NCBI GenBank assembly: GCA_026785645.1
Contig: JAJAZM010000076.1
Location: 1-7,862, forward strand
Direction: 5' to 3'
From: Sphingomonas bacterium
GTDB lineage: Bacteria; Pseudomonadota; Alphaproteobacteria; Sphingomonadales; Sphingomonadaceae
Length of the DNA: 7,862 bases
Positions 1 to 5,453 of the stretch are shown in pieces (position 1 is the first letter of the stretch; each line of letters begins with the position of its first letter). A program made the position numbers and the translations under genes. The notes beneath the pieces are model-generated. The model had not been told where the DNA came from. It saw nothing but the letters and a program-made list of their open reading frames with translations, and made no database searches.

Positions 1-401
1 GCATAGCCAAGCGCGATCAGCCAGCGCGCCGGCCCCCTGCCCTCGGCGATCGCTTTCAACACATCGATCGTCCCGGTCATGGCGTAGAGCGGCCCCGCCG
101 GCCCGACCACCTGGATCGTATCTTGCCCGCCCCAATCATCGCTGTGCAGCACGAAGCCGCGCCCCGGCTCGACCGGTCCGCCATGATGCACGGCGCAGTC
201 GGGCGCTTCGCCGGGATCGACCTCGAGTTGCTTGAGCAATTGGCGGAAGCGAAGTCCGGCGCGAAGCTGGCCGATGCCGATCCCGACCGCGCCCTGCTCG
301 TCATGCACCGCGATCGCGATCACCGCCCGCTCGAAGCGCGGATCGGCCATGCCGGGCATGGCAAGCAGCAATTTGCCGGACAGGAAGGGCGCTTGGTCCA
401 T
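1..401 (-). CDS. YqgE/AlgH family protein (UPF0301), 3' end cut by window edge
   Basis: The first 133 residues are visible, and the reading frame stays open to the left edge. Residues 5-24 hold the family's opening pattern: a short lead, then LLLAMPGMADPRFERAV. Residues 32-44 (VHDEQGAVGIGIG) match the conserved 'H-x-E/D-x-G-A-x-G' segment. Residues 74-86 (GGPVEPGRGFVLH) are the family signature. Family members are usually about 185 residues, so roughly 50 are missing. The ATG at 401 is chosen because the homology begins about five residues in; a purine stretch (AGGGG) lies very close upstream and is not an ideal ribosome binding site. The biochemical role is unknown; the name AlgH comes from an alginate-regulation study in Pseudomonas and should not be read as function here. 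The gene is divergent from the peroxiredoxin. Family identity is confident from the motifs. Confidence 0.9.
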   Translation of the reverse strand, partial: MDQAPFLSGKLLLAMPGMADPRFERAVIAIAVHDEQGAVGIGIGQLRAGLRFRQLLKQLEVDPGEAPDCAVHHGGPVEPGRGFVLHSDDWGGQDTIQVVGPAGPLYAMTGTIDVLKAIAEGRGPARWLIALGY

Positions 402-449
402 CGCCCCTGACGATGCCCCCGCACGCTTCGGCGGACAAGCCTTCACAGC

Positions 450-475
450 GGAACAAGAGGCGGATAGAGGCCGCT
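450..475 (+). promoter_or_regulatory. Possible EcfG-type (general stress response) promoter before the peroxiredoxin
   Basis: The 97-bp gap between the divergent YqgE-like and peroxiredoxin genes contains GGAAC at 450-454 and, after 17 bases, CGCT at 472-475. The alphaproteobacterial EcfG sigma consensus is GGAAC, 16-17 bases, CGTT, so there is one mismatch in the -10 element. A start point a few bases downstream would leave a short leader containing the AAGGAGA ribosome binding site at 484-490. A match this short can occur by chance, and no other regulatory site stands out in the gap. Confidence 0.22.
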
Positions 476-498
476 TCATCGAAAAGGAGACCAATATC

Positions 499-978
499 AT
501 GACGATCCAGGTCGGCGACCGCCTTCCCGATGTTCCGTTGAGCATCGCCACCCCCGACGGGCCGATGCCCACCACCACGGGCGAACATTTCAAGGGCAAG
601 AAGATCGCCCTGTTCGCGGTTCCGGGTGCCTACACCCCGACCTGCTCGGCGCGGCATTTGCCGGGCTATGTCGACAAGGCTGGCGATTTCACTGCCAAGG
701 GCGTCGACGAAATCGCCTGCATCAGTGTCAACGACGCGTTCGTGATGGGCGCGTGGAACCAGGCGCAGGGCAGCGCGGACATCGTCATGCTGGCGGACGG
801 CAACGGCGACTTTGCCGAAGCCATCGGGCTGACCATGGATGGCAGCAAGTTCGGCATGGGCCAGCGCAGCCAGCGTTATTCGATGGTCGTCAACGATGGC
901 GTCGTCGAGCAACTGAATGTCGAAGCGCCGGGCGAATTCTCCGCCTCGAGTGCGGAAACGATGCTCGGCCAGCTTTAG
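499..978 (+). CDS. Peroxiredoxin, Prx5 type (thioredoxin fold)
   Basis: This 159-residue protein is the normal length for bacterial Prx5-like peroxidases, which reduce H2O2 and organic hydroperoxides through a cysteine sulfenic acid in the cytoplasm. The peroxidatic loop is PGAYTPTCS (residues 42-50), giving the catalytic triad P42, T46 and C49. RSQRY (123-127) supplies the conserved active-site arginine. A second cysteine, C74, lies in EIACISVND, but the C-terminal position that carries the resolving cysteine in human PRDX5 has no cysteine (PGEFSASSAET). A 1-Cys or glutaredoxin/glutathione-reduced mechanism is therefore likely. The ATG at 499 has a strong AAGGAGA site 8 bases upstream, and homology starts at once; the in-frame extension back to 232 is not supported. 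It is divergent from the YqgE-like gene and followed by a GC hairpin. Confidence 0.93.
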   Translation: MTIQVGDRLPDVPLSIATPDGPMPTTTGEHFKGKKIALFAVPGAYTPTCSARHLPGYVDKAGDFTAKGVDEIACISVNDAFVMGAWNQAQGSADIVMLADGNGDFAEAIGLTMDGSKFGMGQRSQRYSMVVNDGVVEQLNVEAPGEFSASSAETMLGQL

Positions 979-1006
979 ACGAGCTGAAACGCGGATTAAA
1001 TGCGAT

Positions 1007-1037
1007 GCGCGGCGGGAGCATAGTGCGCCCGCCGCGC
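1007..1037 (+). terminator. GC-rich hairpin after the peroxiredoxin, candidate terminator
   Basis: A perfect 10-bp inverted repeat (GCGCGGCGGG at 1007-1016 and CCCGCCGCGC at 1028-1037) surrounds an 11-base loop, 28 bases after the peroxiredoxin stop. The next T-run (CCCCTTTT) starts several bases beyond the stem, so this is a weaker intrinsic terminator than the one at 1561. It could also serve as an mRNA 3'-end stabiliser or partial attenuator for the next gene. Confidence 0.5.
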
Positions 1038-1074
1038 GTTACCCCTTTTGTACATTTTGTGAGGAGTAACCCGC

Positions 1075-1536
1075 ATGGCCACGACCAAGAAAACTACCAC
1101 TGCCCGCACTCGAGCCCCGGCGCGCCGCAAGGCCGAGCCGAGTTTCGTCGCCACGACCGAGCGCACGATCAAGAAGAACCCTTATGCCAGCGCGGCTGTC
1201 GCGACCGGTGTCATCAGCGCCATCGCCGCTGCCGCCGCAGGCTTCTTCGCGTTCAAGAAGAGCGGCAAGAGCTTCACCGACTTCAGCAACGATGTCGCGA
1301 CCAGCGTCAAGGACAAGGCCGCCGAGGCCAGCGACCGGGTCAAGGACGGCCTGGCCGACGCGCAGACGATGGCCAAGGACCAGGTGGCGAAGATCCGCGA
1401 CGGGCTCGACAGCAGCAAGAGCCAGAGCGAAATCTCCGAGGAAGCGCTGAGCCTCAAGGAAACCGGTAAGAAGAGCACGTTCCCGCTCGATCCGGTGATC
1501 GAACAGCAGAGCAAGACCGGCGCGATCACCTACTGA
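1075..1536 (+). CDS. Small single-pass membrane protein with basic N-terminal tail (YqjD/DUF883-like anchor)
   Basis: I do not recognise a characterised gene. The 153-residue product has three parts. Residues 1-20 form a Lys/Arg/Thr/Ala tail resembling histone H1-like tails. Residues 33-60 (KKNPYASAAVATG followed by an Ala-rich hydrophobic stretch) look like one transmembrane helix, with a 'KNP-Y/W' entry that recalls the ElaB/YqjD/DUF883 membrane anchor. Residues 65-112 are a charged, Ala-rich amphipathic helix with repeated Val-Lys-Asp and Ala-Lys-Asp patterns, like LEA or phasin-type segments. No catalytic motif is visible. The ATG at 1075 has GAGGAG 10 bases upstream. A strong terminator follows the stop, so the gene is probably monocistronic or the last gene after the peroxiredoxin. 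YqjD-type proteins are inner-membrane, ribosome-associated and stationary-phase induced; a similar role here is only inference. Confidence 0.8.
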   Translation: MATTKKTTTARTRAPARRKAEPSFVATTERTIKKNPYASAAVATGVISAIAAAAAGFFAFKKSGKSFTDFSNDVATSVKDKAAEASDRVKDGLADAQTMAKDQVAKIRDGLDSSKSQSEISEEALSLKETGKKSTFPLDPVIEQQSKTGAITY

Positions 1537-1560
1537 CGCGCGGTCGAAACCGAATCAATA

Positions 1561-1594
1561 GGGGAGCGAGCCGCCCGGCCCGCTCCCCTTTTTT
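1561..1594 (+). terminator. Strong rho-independent terminator
   Basis: An 8-bp perfect stem (GGGGAGCG at 1561-1568 with CGCTCCCC at 1581-1588) has a 12-base loop and is followed directly by six T residues (1589-1594). It lies 24 bases after the stop of the small membrane protein and ends that plus-strand unit. The other strand lacks a comparable T-run, so it is less likely to terminate the converging M2 peptidase transcript. Confidence 0.92.
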
Positions 1595-1609
1595 GTCGCC
1601 CGGCGCCGA

Positions 1610-3475
1610 TTACCAGCCTTGGGTCTTGCCGGCATTCTGCTGGTCGAGCCACGCTTTCAACGGCGCGAAATATTCGGCCATTGCACGACCCGACATTTGG
1701 CGGCTTCCGGTGAAGGCTTCGAGCGCATCGGGCCAGGGCTTCGACGCGCCCAATTCGAGCATCGCATTGAGCTTCTGCCCGACCGCCTTGTTGCCGTAGA
1801 AGCTGCAGCGGTGGAGCGGCCCGGTCCAGCCGGCCTGGTCGCACGCCGCCTTGTAGAATTGGAACTGGAGGATCCGCGCCAGGAAATAGCGCGTATAGGG
1901 CGTGTTGCCCGGGATGTGGAACTTGGCCCCCGCGTCGAACGCATCGGCGGGACGATCGACCGGGGGAACGATGCCTTGGTAATCGGTGCGCAGCTTGGTC
2001 CAGGCCGTATTATATTGCGCCGGGCTGATCGAGCCGTCGAACACGCCCCACCGCCAGCGATCGACCAGCAGGCCGAATGGCAGGAAGGCGACCTTGTCCA
2101 TCGCCTGGCGAAGCAGCAGGCCGATATCCTTGTCGGCGCTAGGCACGCGGCTGCGCGGCAGCATGCCGATCTGCACCAGATATTCTGGCGTGATCGACAA
2201 CGCGACGGCGTCGCCTATGGCTTCATGGAAACCGTCGTTGGCGCCATTCAGATAGAGGTAGGGCTGCTCCTTATAGGCCCGCTGATAATAATTGTGGCCA
2301 AGCTCGTGGTGGATGGTGACGAAGTCGTCGCCATTGGGCTTGATGCACATCTTGATCCGGACGTCGTCCTTATTGTCCAGATCCCAAGCCGAGGCGTGGC
2401 ACACCACTTCGCGGCCTTCGGGCTTGACGAACATCGACCGGCTGTAAAAGCTCGCCGGGAGCGGTGCGAAGCCGAGCGAGGAGAAGAAGCCCTCACCGAC
2501 CTTGACCATCGCCACCGGGTCGAGCTTCTTCTGCTCGATCAGCTTGGTCAGGTCATAGCCGACATCGCCCGCACCGCGCGGGGCGACGAGCGGATAGATA
2601 TTGCCCCATTCCTGGGCCCACATATTGCCGAGCAAATCGGCGCGGATCGGGCCGGTCGCGGGCTGGACTCGATTGCCATGCTTCTTATTGAGCTGGGTGC
2701 GAACGTAGGTGTGGAGCGCCATGTAAAGCGGCTTCACTTCCTGCCACAGGCGCTCGGTTTCGGCCGCGAATTGCTCGGGCGGCATATCGTAACCCGAGCG
2801 CCACATCGCGCCAGTGTCGCTGAACCCCAATTCCTTTGCGCCGGCGTTGGCGATGCCCACCATGCGGGCGTAGTCATTCTTCATCGGCGTGCCGACATTA
2901 TTGTGCCAGCTGGTCCACATTTCGGCGAGCTGGGCGGGCGTGCGCTCGACATTGCCCATCTCGGCTTCGATATCCGACCCGTTGATCGGCTTGCCGTTCA
3001 GCGTGCCCTTGCCCTTGCCATATTGCGACTGGAGGTTGGTGGCGATGGTGTTGAGCTCGGTCGCGGCGCCTGGCGTGGTCGGCGCTGGCAGGACGATGCC
3101 GTTGCGCAGGATGTCGAGCTTGCGTCTGGTGTCCGGGCCGAGGCCTTCAATGTTGGCGAACTTGGCGGCCTCGAGCGCATATTTGACGCTCTTTTCGGTT
3201 CCGACCGCGTTGATCTTCGCGGCCGCGGCGTCGGTCGCGTCGGTGATATTGGTGGCATTGGCCCAATTCACCTCATTGGCCTCGACCGAATAGTCGAACA
3301 GATCCTTCTCCGCAGCATCGATGAAGGCGTCGGCGGCGGCGGGCGTCAACTGGTTGCTGACCTCGGCCGCCGGTGCCGTCATCGGCGCTTCGGCCATTGC
3401 CGACGGCGGGGTGGTGGTGGCGCAGCTGGCAAGCGCGAGCGCGAGCAGCGAAGCGGCGGGAGCAAGCATCTTCAT
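1610..3475 (-). CDS. M2 family zinc peptidase, ACE-like peptidyl-dipeptidase, lipoprotein
   Basis: This 621-residue protein is predicted to remove C-terminal dipeptides from oligopeptides outside the cytoplasm. The N-terminus is a lipoprotein signal with lipobox LASC (C18), followed by a Pro/Ala/Thr-rich linker to about residue 45. The zinc site is HELGH (390-394) with third ligand E418, exactly 28 residues after the first His as in human ACE. Other ACE active-site residues are in register: H360-A-S-A-W-D365, Q288 in NMWAQ, K518-F-H520, and Y527 and Y530 in PYTRYF. Cys pairs 359/377 and 545/557 match two ACE disulfides. Of the chloride sites, Y229 and R529 (site II) and W492 and R496 (part of site I) are kept, but the site-I arginine appears to be H191. 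It is the last gene of the minus-strand run, 75 bases after the hydrolase. The ATG at 3475 fits the signal peptide; GAGGA lies rather far upstream, and an ATG at codon 3 is an alternative. Confidence 0.95.
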   Translation of the reverse strand: MKMLAPAASLLALALASCATTTPPSAMAEAPMTAPAAEVSNQLTPAAADAFIDAAEKDLFDYSVEANEVNWANATNITDATDAAAAKINAVGTEKSVKYALEAAKFANIEGLGPDTRRKLDILRNGIVLPAPTTPGAATELNTIATNLQSQYGKGKGTLNGKPINGSDIEAEMGNVERTPAQLAEMWTSWHNNVGTPMKNDYARMVGIANAGAKELGFSDTGAMWRSGYDMPPEQFAAETERLWQEVKPLYMALHTYVRTQLNKKHGNRVQPATGPIRADLLGNMWAQEWGNIYPLVAPRGAGDVGYDLTKLIEQKKLDPVAMVKVGEGFFSSLGFAPLPASFYSRSMFVKPEGREVVCHASAWDLDNKDDVRIKMCIKPNGDDFVTIHHELGHNYYQRAYKEQPYLYLNGANDGFHEAIGDAVALSITPEYLVQIGMLPRSRVPSADKDIGLLLRQAMDKVAFLPFGLLVDRWRWGVFDGSISPAQYNTAWTKLRTDYQGIVPPVDRPADAFDAGAKFHIPGNTPYTRYFLARILQFQFYKAACDQAGWTGPLHRCSFYGNKAVGQKLNAMLELGASKPWPDALEAFTGSRQMSGRAMAEYFAPLKAWLDQQNAGKTQGW

Positions 3476-3512
3476 AAGTGGCGGATCCTCATCCTGGATT
3501 GTTTTTCTTTTT

Positions 3513-3544
3513 CGCGTGACGCGACCGATGCGCGTTGAACGCGC
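3513..3544. other. Two short palindromes between the hydrolase and M2 peptidase genes
   Basis: The 75-bp gap contains two GC palindromes with single-base centres: CGCGT-G-ACGCG (3513-3523) and GCGCGTT-G-AACGCGC (3530-3544). A T-run on the plus strand precedes the first, so neither reads as an intrinsic terminator for the minus-strand genes. They could be an operator pair or an RNA hairpin before the peptidase, or chance in GC-rich DNA. I see no clear promoter. Confidence 0.25.
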
Positions 3545-3550
3545 CGGTCG

Positions 3551-4309
3551 TCAAGTCGCTCCAACGAACGCAGCGATCGCCGCTCCGAATTCGGGCTTGG
3601 TGACGCTCGACATGTGCGTGCCGGGCACTGGCGCATAGGTGGCGTTGGGCAGCGCCTTGGCAAGCCGCGGGGCCGAGCCATTGTCCTCATCCTCGGTGCC
3701 GCACAGCACGAGCGTCGGCATGGTGAAGGCGGCGAGCCACCCGGGCGCGGCGTCGATAAAGGTCGGCAGAAGCAATTTCGCCGCATCCAGATCGACCTTC
3801 ATCGTCTTCATGAACTGGATCGCCAGCCAGTGCGGATCGCCGCGGCTCGAGGTCTCGAGATTGGCGATCGCGTCGAGAAAGAAATGCTTGCGCCGGAGCC
3901 AACCGGTCAGCCCCTCGAGACCCATTCCGGCAAGGATGGCGCGGCGCGGGGTAAGCCCCTCGCCCACCGCTTGAACTACGGTCCGCGAGCCAAGCGAAAA
4001 TCCGCCGAGATCATAATCGTCGAGCTTGAGATGTGCGATCAATTCGGCGAGGTCACGGCCTAATATTCCGTCCGAATAAAGCGCCGGATCATGCGGCTTG
4101 TCGCTCAGGCCATGCGCGCGCAAATCGGGCATGATCACCCGGAACCCCGACTCGACAAGACGCGCCGCCGCGCCGAACTTGATCCAGTTGGTCACCCCGT
4201 CCGAAAACAGGCCGTGGACCAGCACGACCGGGCGACCTTCCCCGATTTCGCGATAGGCGAGATCAACCCCGTCGGAGGCAGTCCAATAGTGGATCTGGGG
4301 CTCGCTCAT
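3551..4309 (-). CDS. Alpha/beta hydrolase (serine hydrolase, esterase/lactonase-like)
   Basis: This 252-residue protein has the complete alpha/beta-hydrolase layout. HG (32-33, in VLVHGLFSDG) forms the oxyanion region, GFSLG (103-107) is the nucleophile elbow with S105, an acidic residue lies in CGTEDEDNG (D207 or D209), and the catalytic histidine is H232 in PGTHMSS. DLRAHGLSDKP (62-72) is typical of the family. The substrate cannot be read from the sequence. There is no signal peptide, so it is probably cytoplasmic. I take the ATG at 4309 because upstream in-frame codons come from an inverted repeat and would add a meaningless 12-residue extension. No Shine-Dalgarno sequence is visible before 4309. 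It lies downstream of the GFA gene and upstream of the M2 peptidase on the same strand, so co-transcription is possible. Confidence 0.88.
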   Translation of the reverse strand: MSEPQIHYWTASDGVDLAYREIGEGRPVVLVHGLFSDGVTNWIKFGAAARLVESGFRVIMPDLRAHGLSDKPHDPALYSDGILGRDLAELIAHLKLDDYDLGGFSLGSRTVVQAVGEGLTPRRAILAGMGLEGLTGWLRRKHFFLDAIANLETSSRGDPHWLAIQFMKTMKVDLDAAKLLLPTFIDAAPGWLAAFTMPTLVLCGTEDEDNGSAPRLAKALPNATYAPVPGTHMSSVTKPEFGAAIAAFVGAT

Positions 4310-4317
4310 ATGATCGT

Positions 4318-4388
4318 CATTGCGAGGAGCGAAGCGACGAAGCAATCCAGCAAAAAAAATACTGGATTGCTTCGCTGCGCTCGCAATG
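4318..4388. repeat. REP-like imperfect inverted repeat, long hairpin
   Basis: The two arms share an outer 9-bp stem (CATTGCGAG at 4318-4326 with CTCGCAATG at 4380-4388) and an inner 13-bp stem (CGAAGCAATCCAG at 4338-4350 with CTGGATTGCTTCG at 4362-4374). They are separated by an asymmetric internal loop (11 against 5 bases) and capped by an 11-base A-rich loop. I recall near-identical 'CATTGCGAG...CGAAGCAATCCAG' elements as common dispersed repeats in alphaproteobacterial and other genomes, often mis-annotated as peptides containing IARSEATKQS. It sits between the GFA stop codon and the hydrolase start codon and occupies almost the whole gap. Confidence 0.88.
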
Positions 4389-4393
4389 CCGGG

Positions 4394-4852
4394 CTATTGA
4401 GACGGAGCCTCGCCTGCTGCTTTCCAGCGATCGACGAGTTTTTGATATTCGTCAGTCCGGGTGCGCGGCAGGCTGGTGGTGTCGAGCCAGCTCTCGTGGA
4501 GGCTCTCGGTCCCGAAATGGCTGGTCGGGGTGAATCGCGACGGATCGTCGAACGCCGCGACGGTCAGATCCATCCGGTCGGTGTCCTTGTCGTAGCGAAA
4601 CCCGAGCGACGTCCCGCACGCCGCGCAAAACGCACGTTGGGCAATCGCCGAGCTTCGATACCAGTCGGGCTCCTTCGACCAGCGGACATCGGCCTGCGGC
4701 ACATTCTTCATCGCCAGCGACACATTGCCGCTCGCGCGCTGGCACATCCGGCAGTGGCACAGATAGGCCTCGTCACTGTCGATCTCCGCCTCGAACCGAA
4801 TCCGCCCGCAGGCACAGCCTCCTGTCATCCGGGCGGTCATCGTGTCGCTCAC
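4394..4852 (-). CDS. GFA-domain zinc protein (glutathione-dependent formaldehyde-activating enzyme-like)
   Basis: This 152-residue protein has the full GFA cysteine pattern: C13-x-C15 in GGCACG, C32-x-C34-x2-C37 in LCHCRMCQRASG, and C76-x2-C79 in FCAACGTSLGF. Family members bind zinc. The founding member, Gfa, was reported to promote formaldehyde-glutathione adduct formation, but most of this large family is uncharacterised and substrate cannot be inferred. The chosen start is GTG at 4852, which overlaps the upstream stop codon as GTGA (4 bp) and suggests translational coupling; ATG codons at 4840 and 4828 are alternatives, and the zinc motif begins just after the last. It lies downstream of the NTF2-like lipoprotein and upstream of the hydrolase. 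No glutathione-dependent formaldehyde dehydrogenase gene is nearby. Confidence 0.9.
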   Translation of the reverse strand: MSDTMTARMTGGCACGRIRFEAEIDSDEAYLCHCRMCQRASGNVSLAMKNVPQADVRWSKEPDWYRSSAIAQRAFCAACGTSLGFRYDKDTDRMDLTVAAFDDPSRFTPTSHFGTESLHESWLDTTSLPRTRTDEYQKLVDRWKAAGEAPSQ

Positions 4853-5331
4853 TGCAATGGCGATCCTGCGGGCGGCGCGGACATATGTTCGTTGACGATT
4901 TTCCAGCTTCCGTCGGCCTGGCGCTGATACACCTGGCTGAAGCGGGCGCGAACCGGCTGGCGGGCCTGGCCGAGCTGGACGGTGTAGGTCGCGACGCCCG
5001 ACGAGACGAAGGTTTGCGCATCGAGGATCTGGGTGCTGCCATTGGCCACGGTGAAGTCGCGCGGCTGCATCGCTGCGAAGCCCTGCGTGATCTTGGTCTG
5101 CATCTGGCGATCGGCGATCGGTGCAAGCACGCCGACATCGAACATCACCGCCCCATCGGCATAATGGTTCATGATCCGGCTGGCGTCACCCGACGCATAA
5201 CTTTCGTCGACTGCCGACACGATCTTTTCGGCCTCGGCCTGGGTCGGCGGGACGAGCTTGGCTTCGCCGGTCTGCTGCTGCTGGCACGCGGCGAGCAAGG
5301 GCAAGATGGCGACGGGCATGAACTTGACCAT
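4849..5331 (-). CDS. NTF2-like (SnoaL/DUF4440-type) lipoprotein
   Basis: This 160-residue protein starts with a short lipoprotein signal (residues 1-16) ending in lipobox LAAC with C16, then a Gln-rich linker. The rest reads as one cone-shaped NTF2-like domain: an N-terminal helix (AEAEKIVSAVDESYASGDASRI, 32-53), then HYADGAVMFDVG, and a late strand pair ending with the family-like 'RFSQVYQRQADGSWKIVNEH' segment (residues 129-148). Such domains act as small-molecule-binding or isomerase-like proteins; no catalytic assignment can be made. The ATG at 5331 is preferred over the longer reading to 5451 because AGGGAG lies 8 bases upstream and the lipoprotein signal begins there. It overlaps the downstream GFA gene by 4 bp and is divergent from the PKHD hydroxylase. 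Membrane location is inferred from the lipobox only. Confidence 0.82.
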   Translation of the reverse strand: MVKFMPVAILPLLAACQQQQTGEAKLVPPTQAEAEKIVSAVDESYASGDASRIMNHYADGAVMFDVGVLAPIADRQMQTKITQGFAAMQPRDFTVANGSTQILDAQTFVSSGVATYTVQLGQARQPVRARFSQVYQRQADGSWKIVNEHMSAPPAGSPLQ

Positions 5332-5357
5332 GTAATTGCTCCCTCTGTGTAACGAGC

Positions 5358-5385
5358 AGACTAGACGCCGAACGGCGCACCGCAA
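5358..5385 (-). promoter_or_regulatory. Weak promoter-like site with internal palindrome before the NTF2-like lipoprotein
   Basis: In the 122-bp divergent gap (5332-5453), the minus strand carries TTGCGG (5385-5380) and TAGTCT (5363-5358) separated by 16 bases, each a partial match to the -35 and -10 consensus. The spacer contains a perfect 12-base palindrome, CGCCGAACGGCG (5366-5377), which could be an operator. The evidence is weak. I could not pick a plus-strand promoter for the hydroxylase gene in the same gap. Confidence 0.2.
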
Positions 5386-5453
5386 GGCTTTCGGATTTGC
5401 GACGGGCGGCGCAACATGCTTGGTGCGCATCACGTCGATCCGGAGCACCAACG

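Noticed and set aside
232..498. In-frame upstream extension of the peroxiredoxin
   Set aside because: It would overlap the start of the divergent YqgE-like gene and has no homology. The ATG at 499 has a strong ribosome binding site and begins the conserved fold.
1619..3538. A 639-codon open frame on the plus strand, antisense to the M2 peptidase
   Set aside because: It lies almost wholly opposite a gene with an unambiguous ACE-type active site. Its translation is repetitive in Arg, Gly, Val, Ile and Asp with no recognisable domain, as expected for the mirror frame of a GC-rich gene.
4310..4345. Upstream in-frame extension of the alpha/beta hydrolase to an ATG at 4345
   Set aside because: The extra 12 codons are encoded by the REP-like repeat and have no homology to hydrolase N-termini. 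The fold's first strand begins soon after the ATG at 4309.
4091..4927. Plus-strand open frame through the hydrolase-GFA junction containing IARSEATKQS
   Set aside because: That peptide is the usual spurious translation of the dispersed repeat, and the rest is antisense to two real genes.
5332..5451. 40-codon N-terminal extension of the NTF2-like lipoprotein
   Set aside because: It would bury the lipoprotein signal peptide inside the protein, while the ATG at 5331 has a well-placed AGGGAG site.
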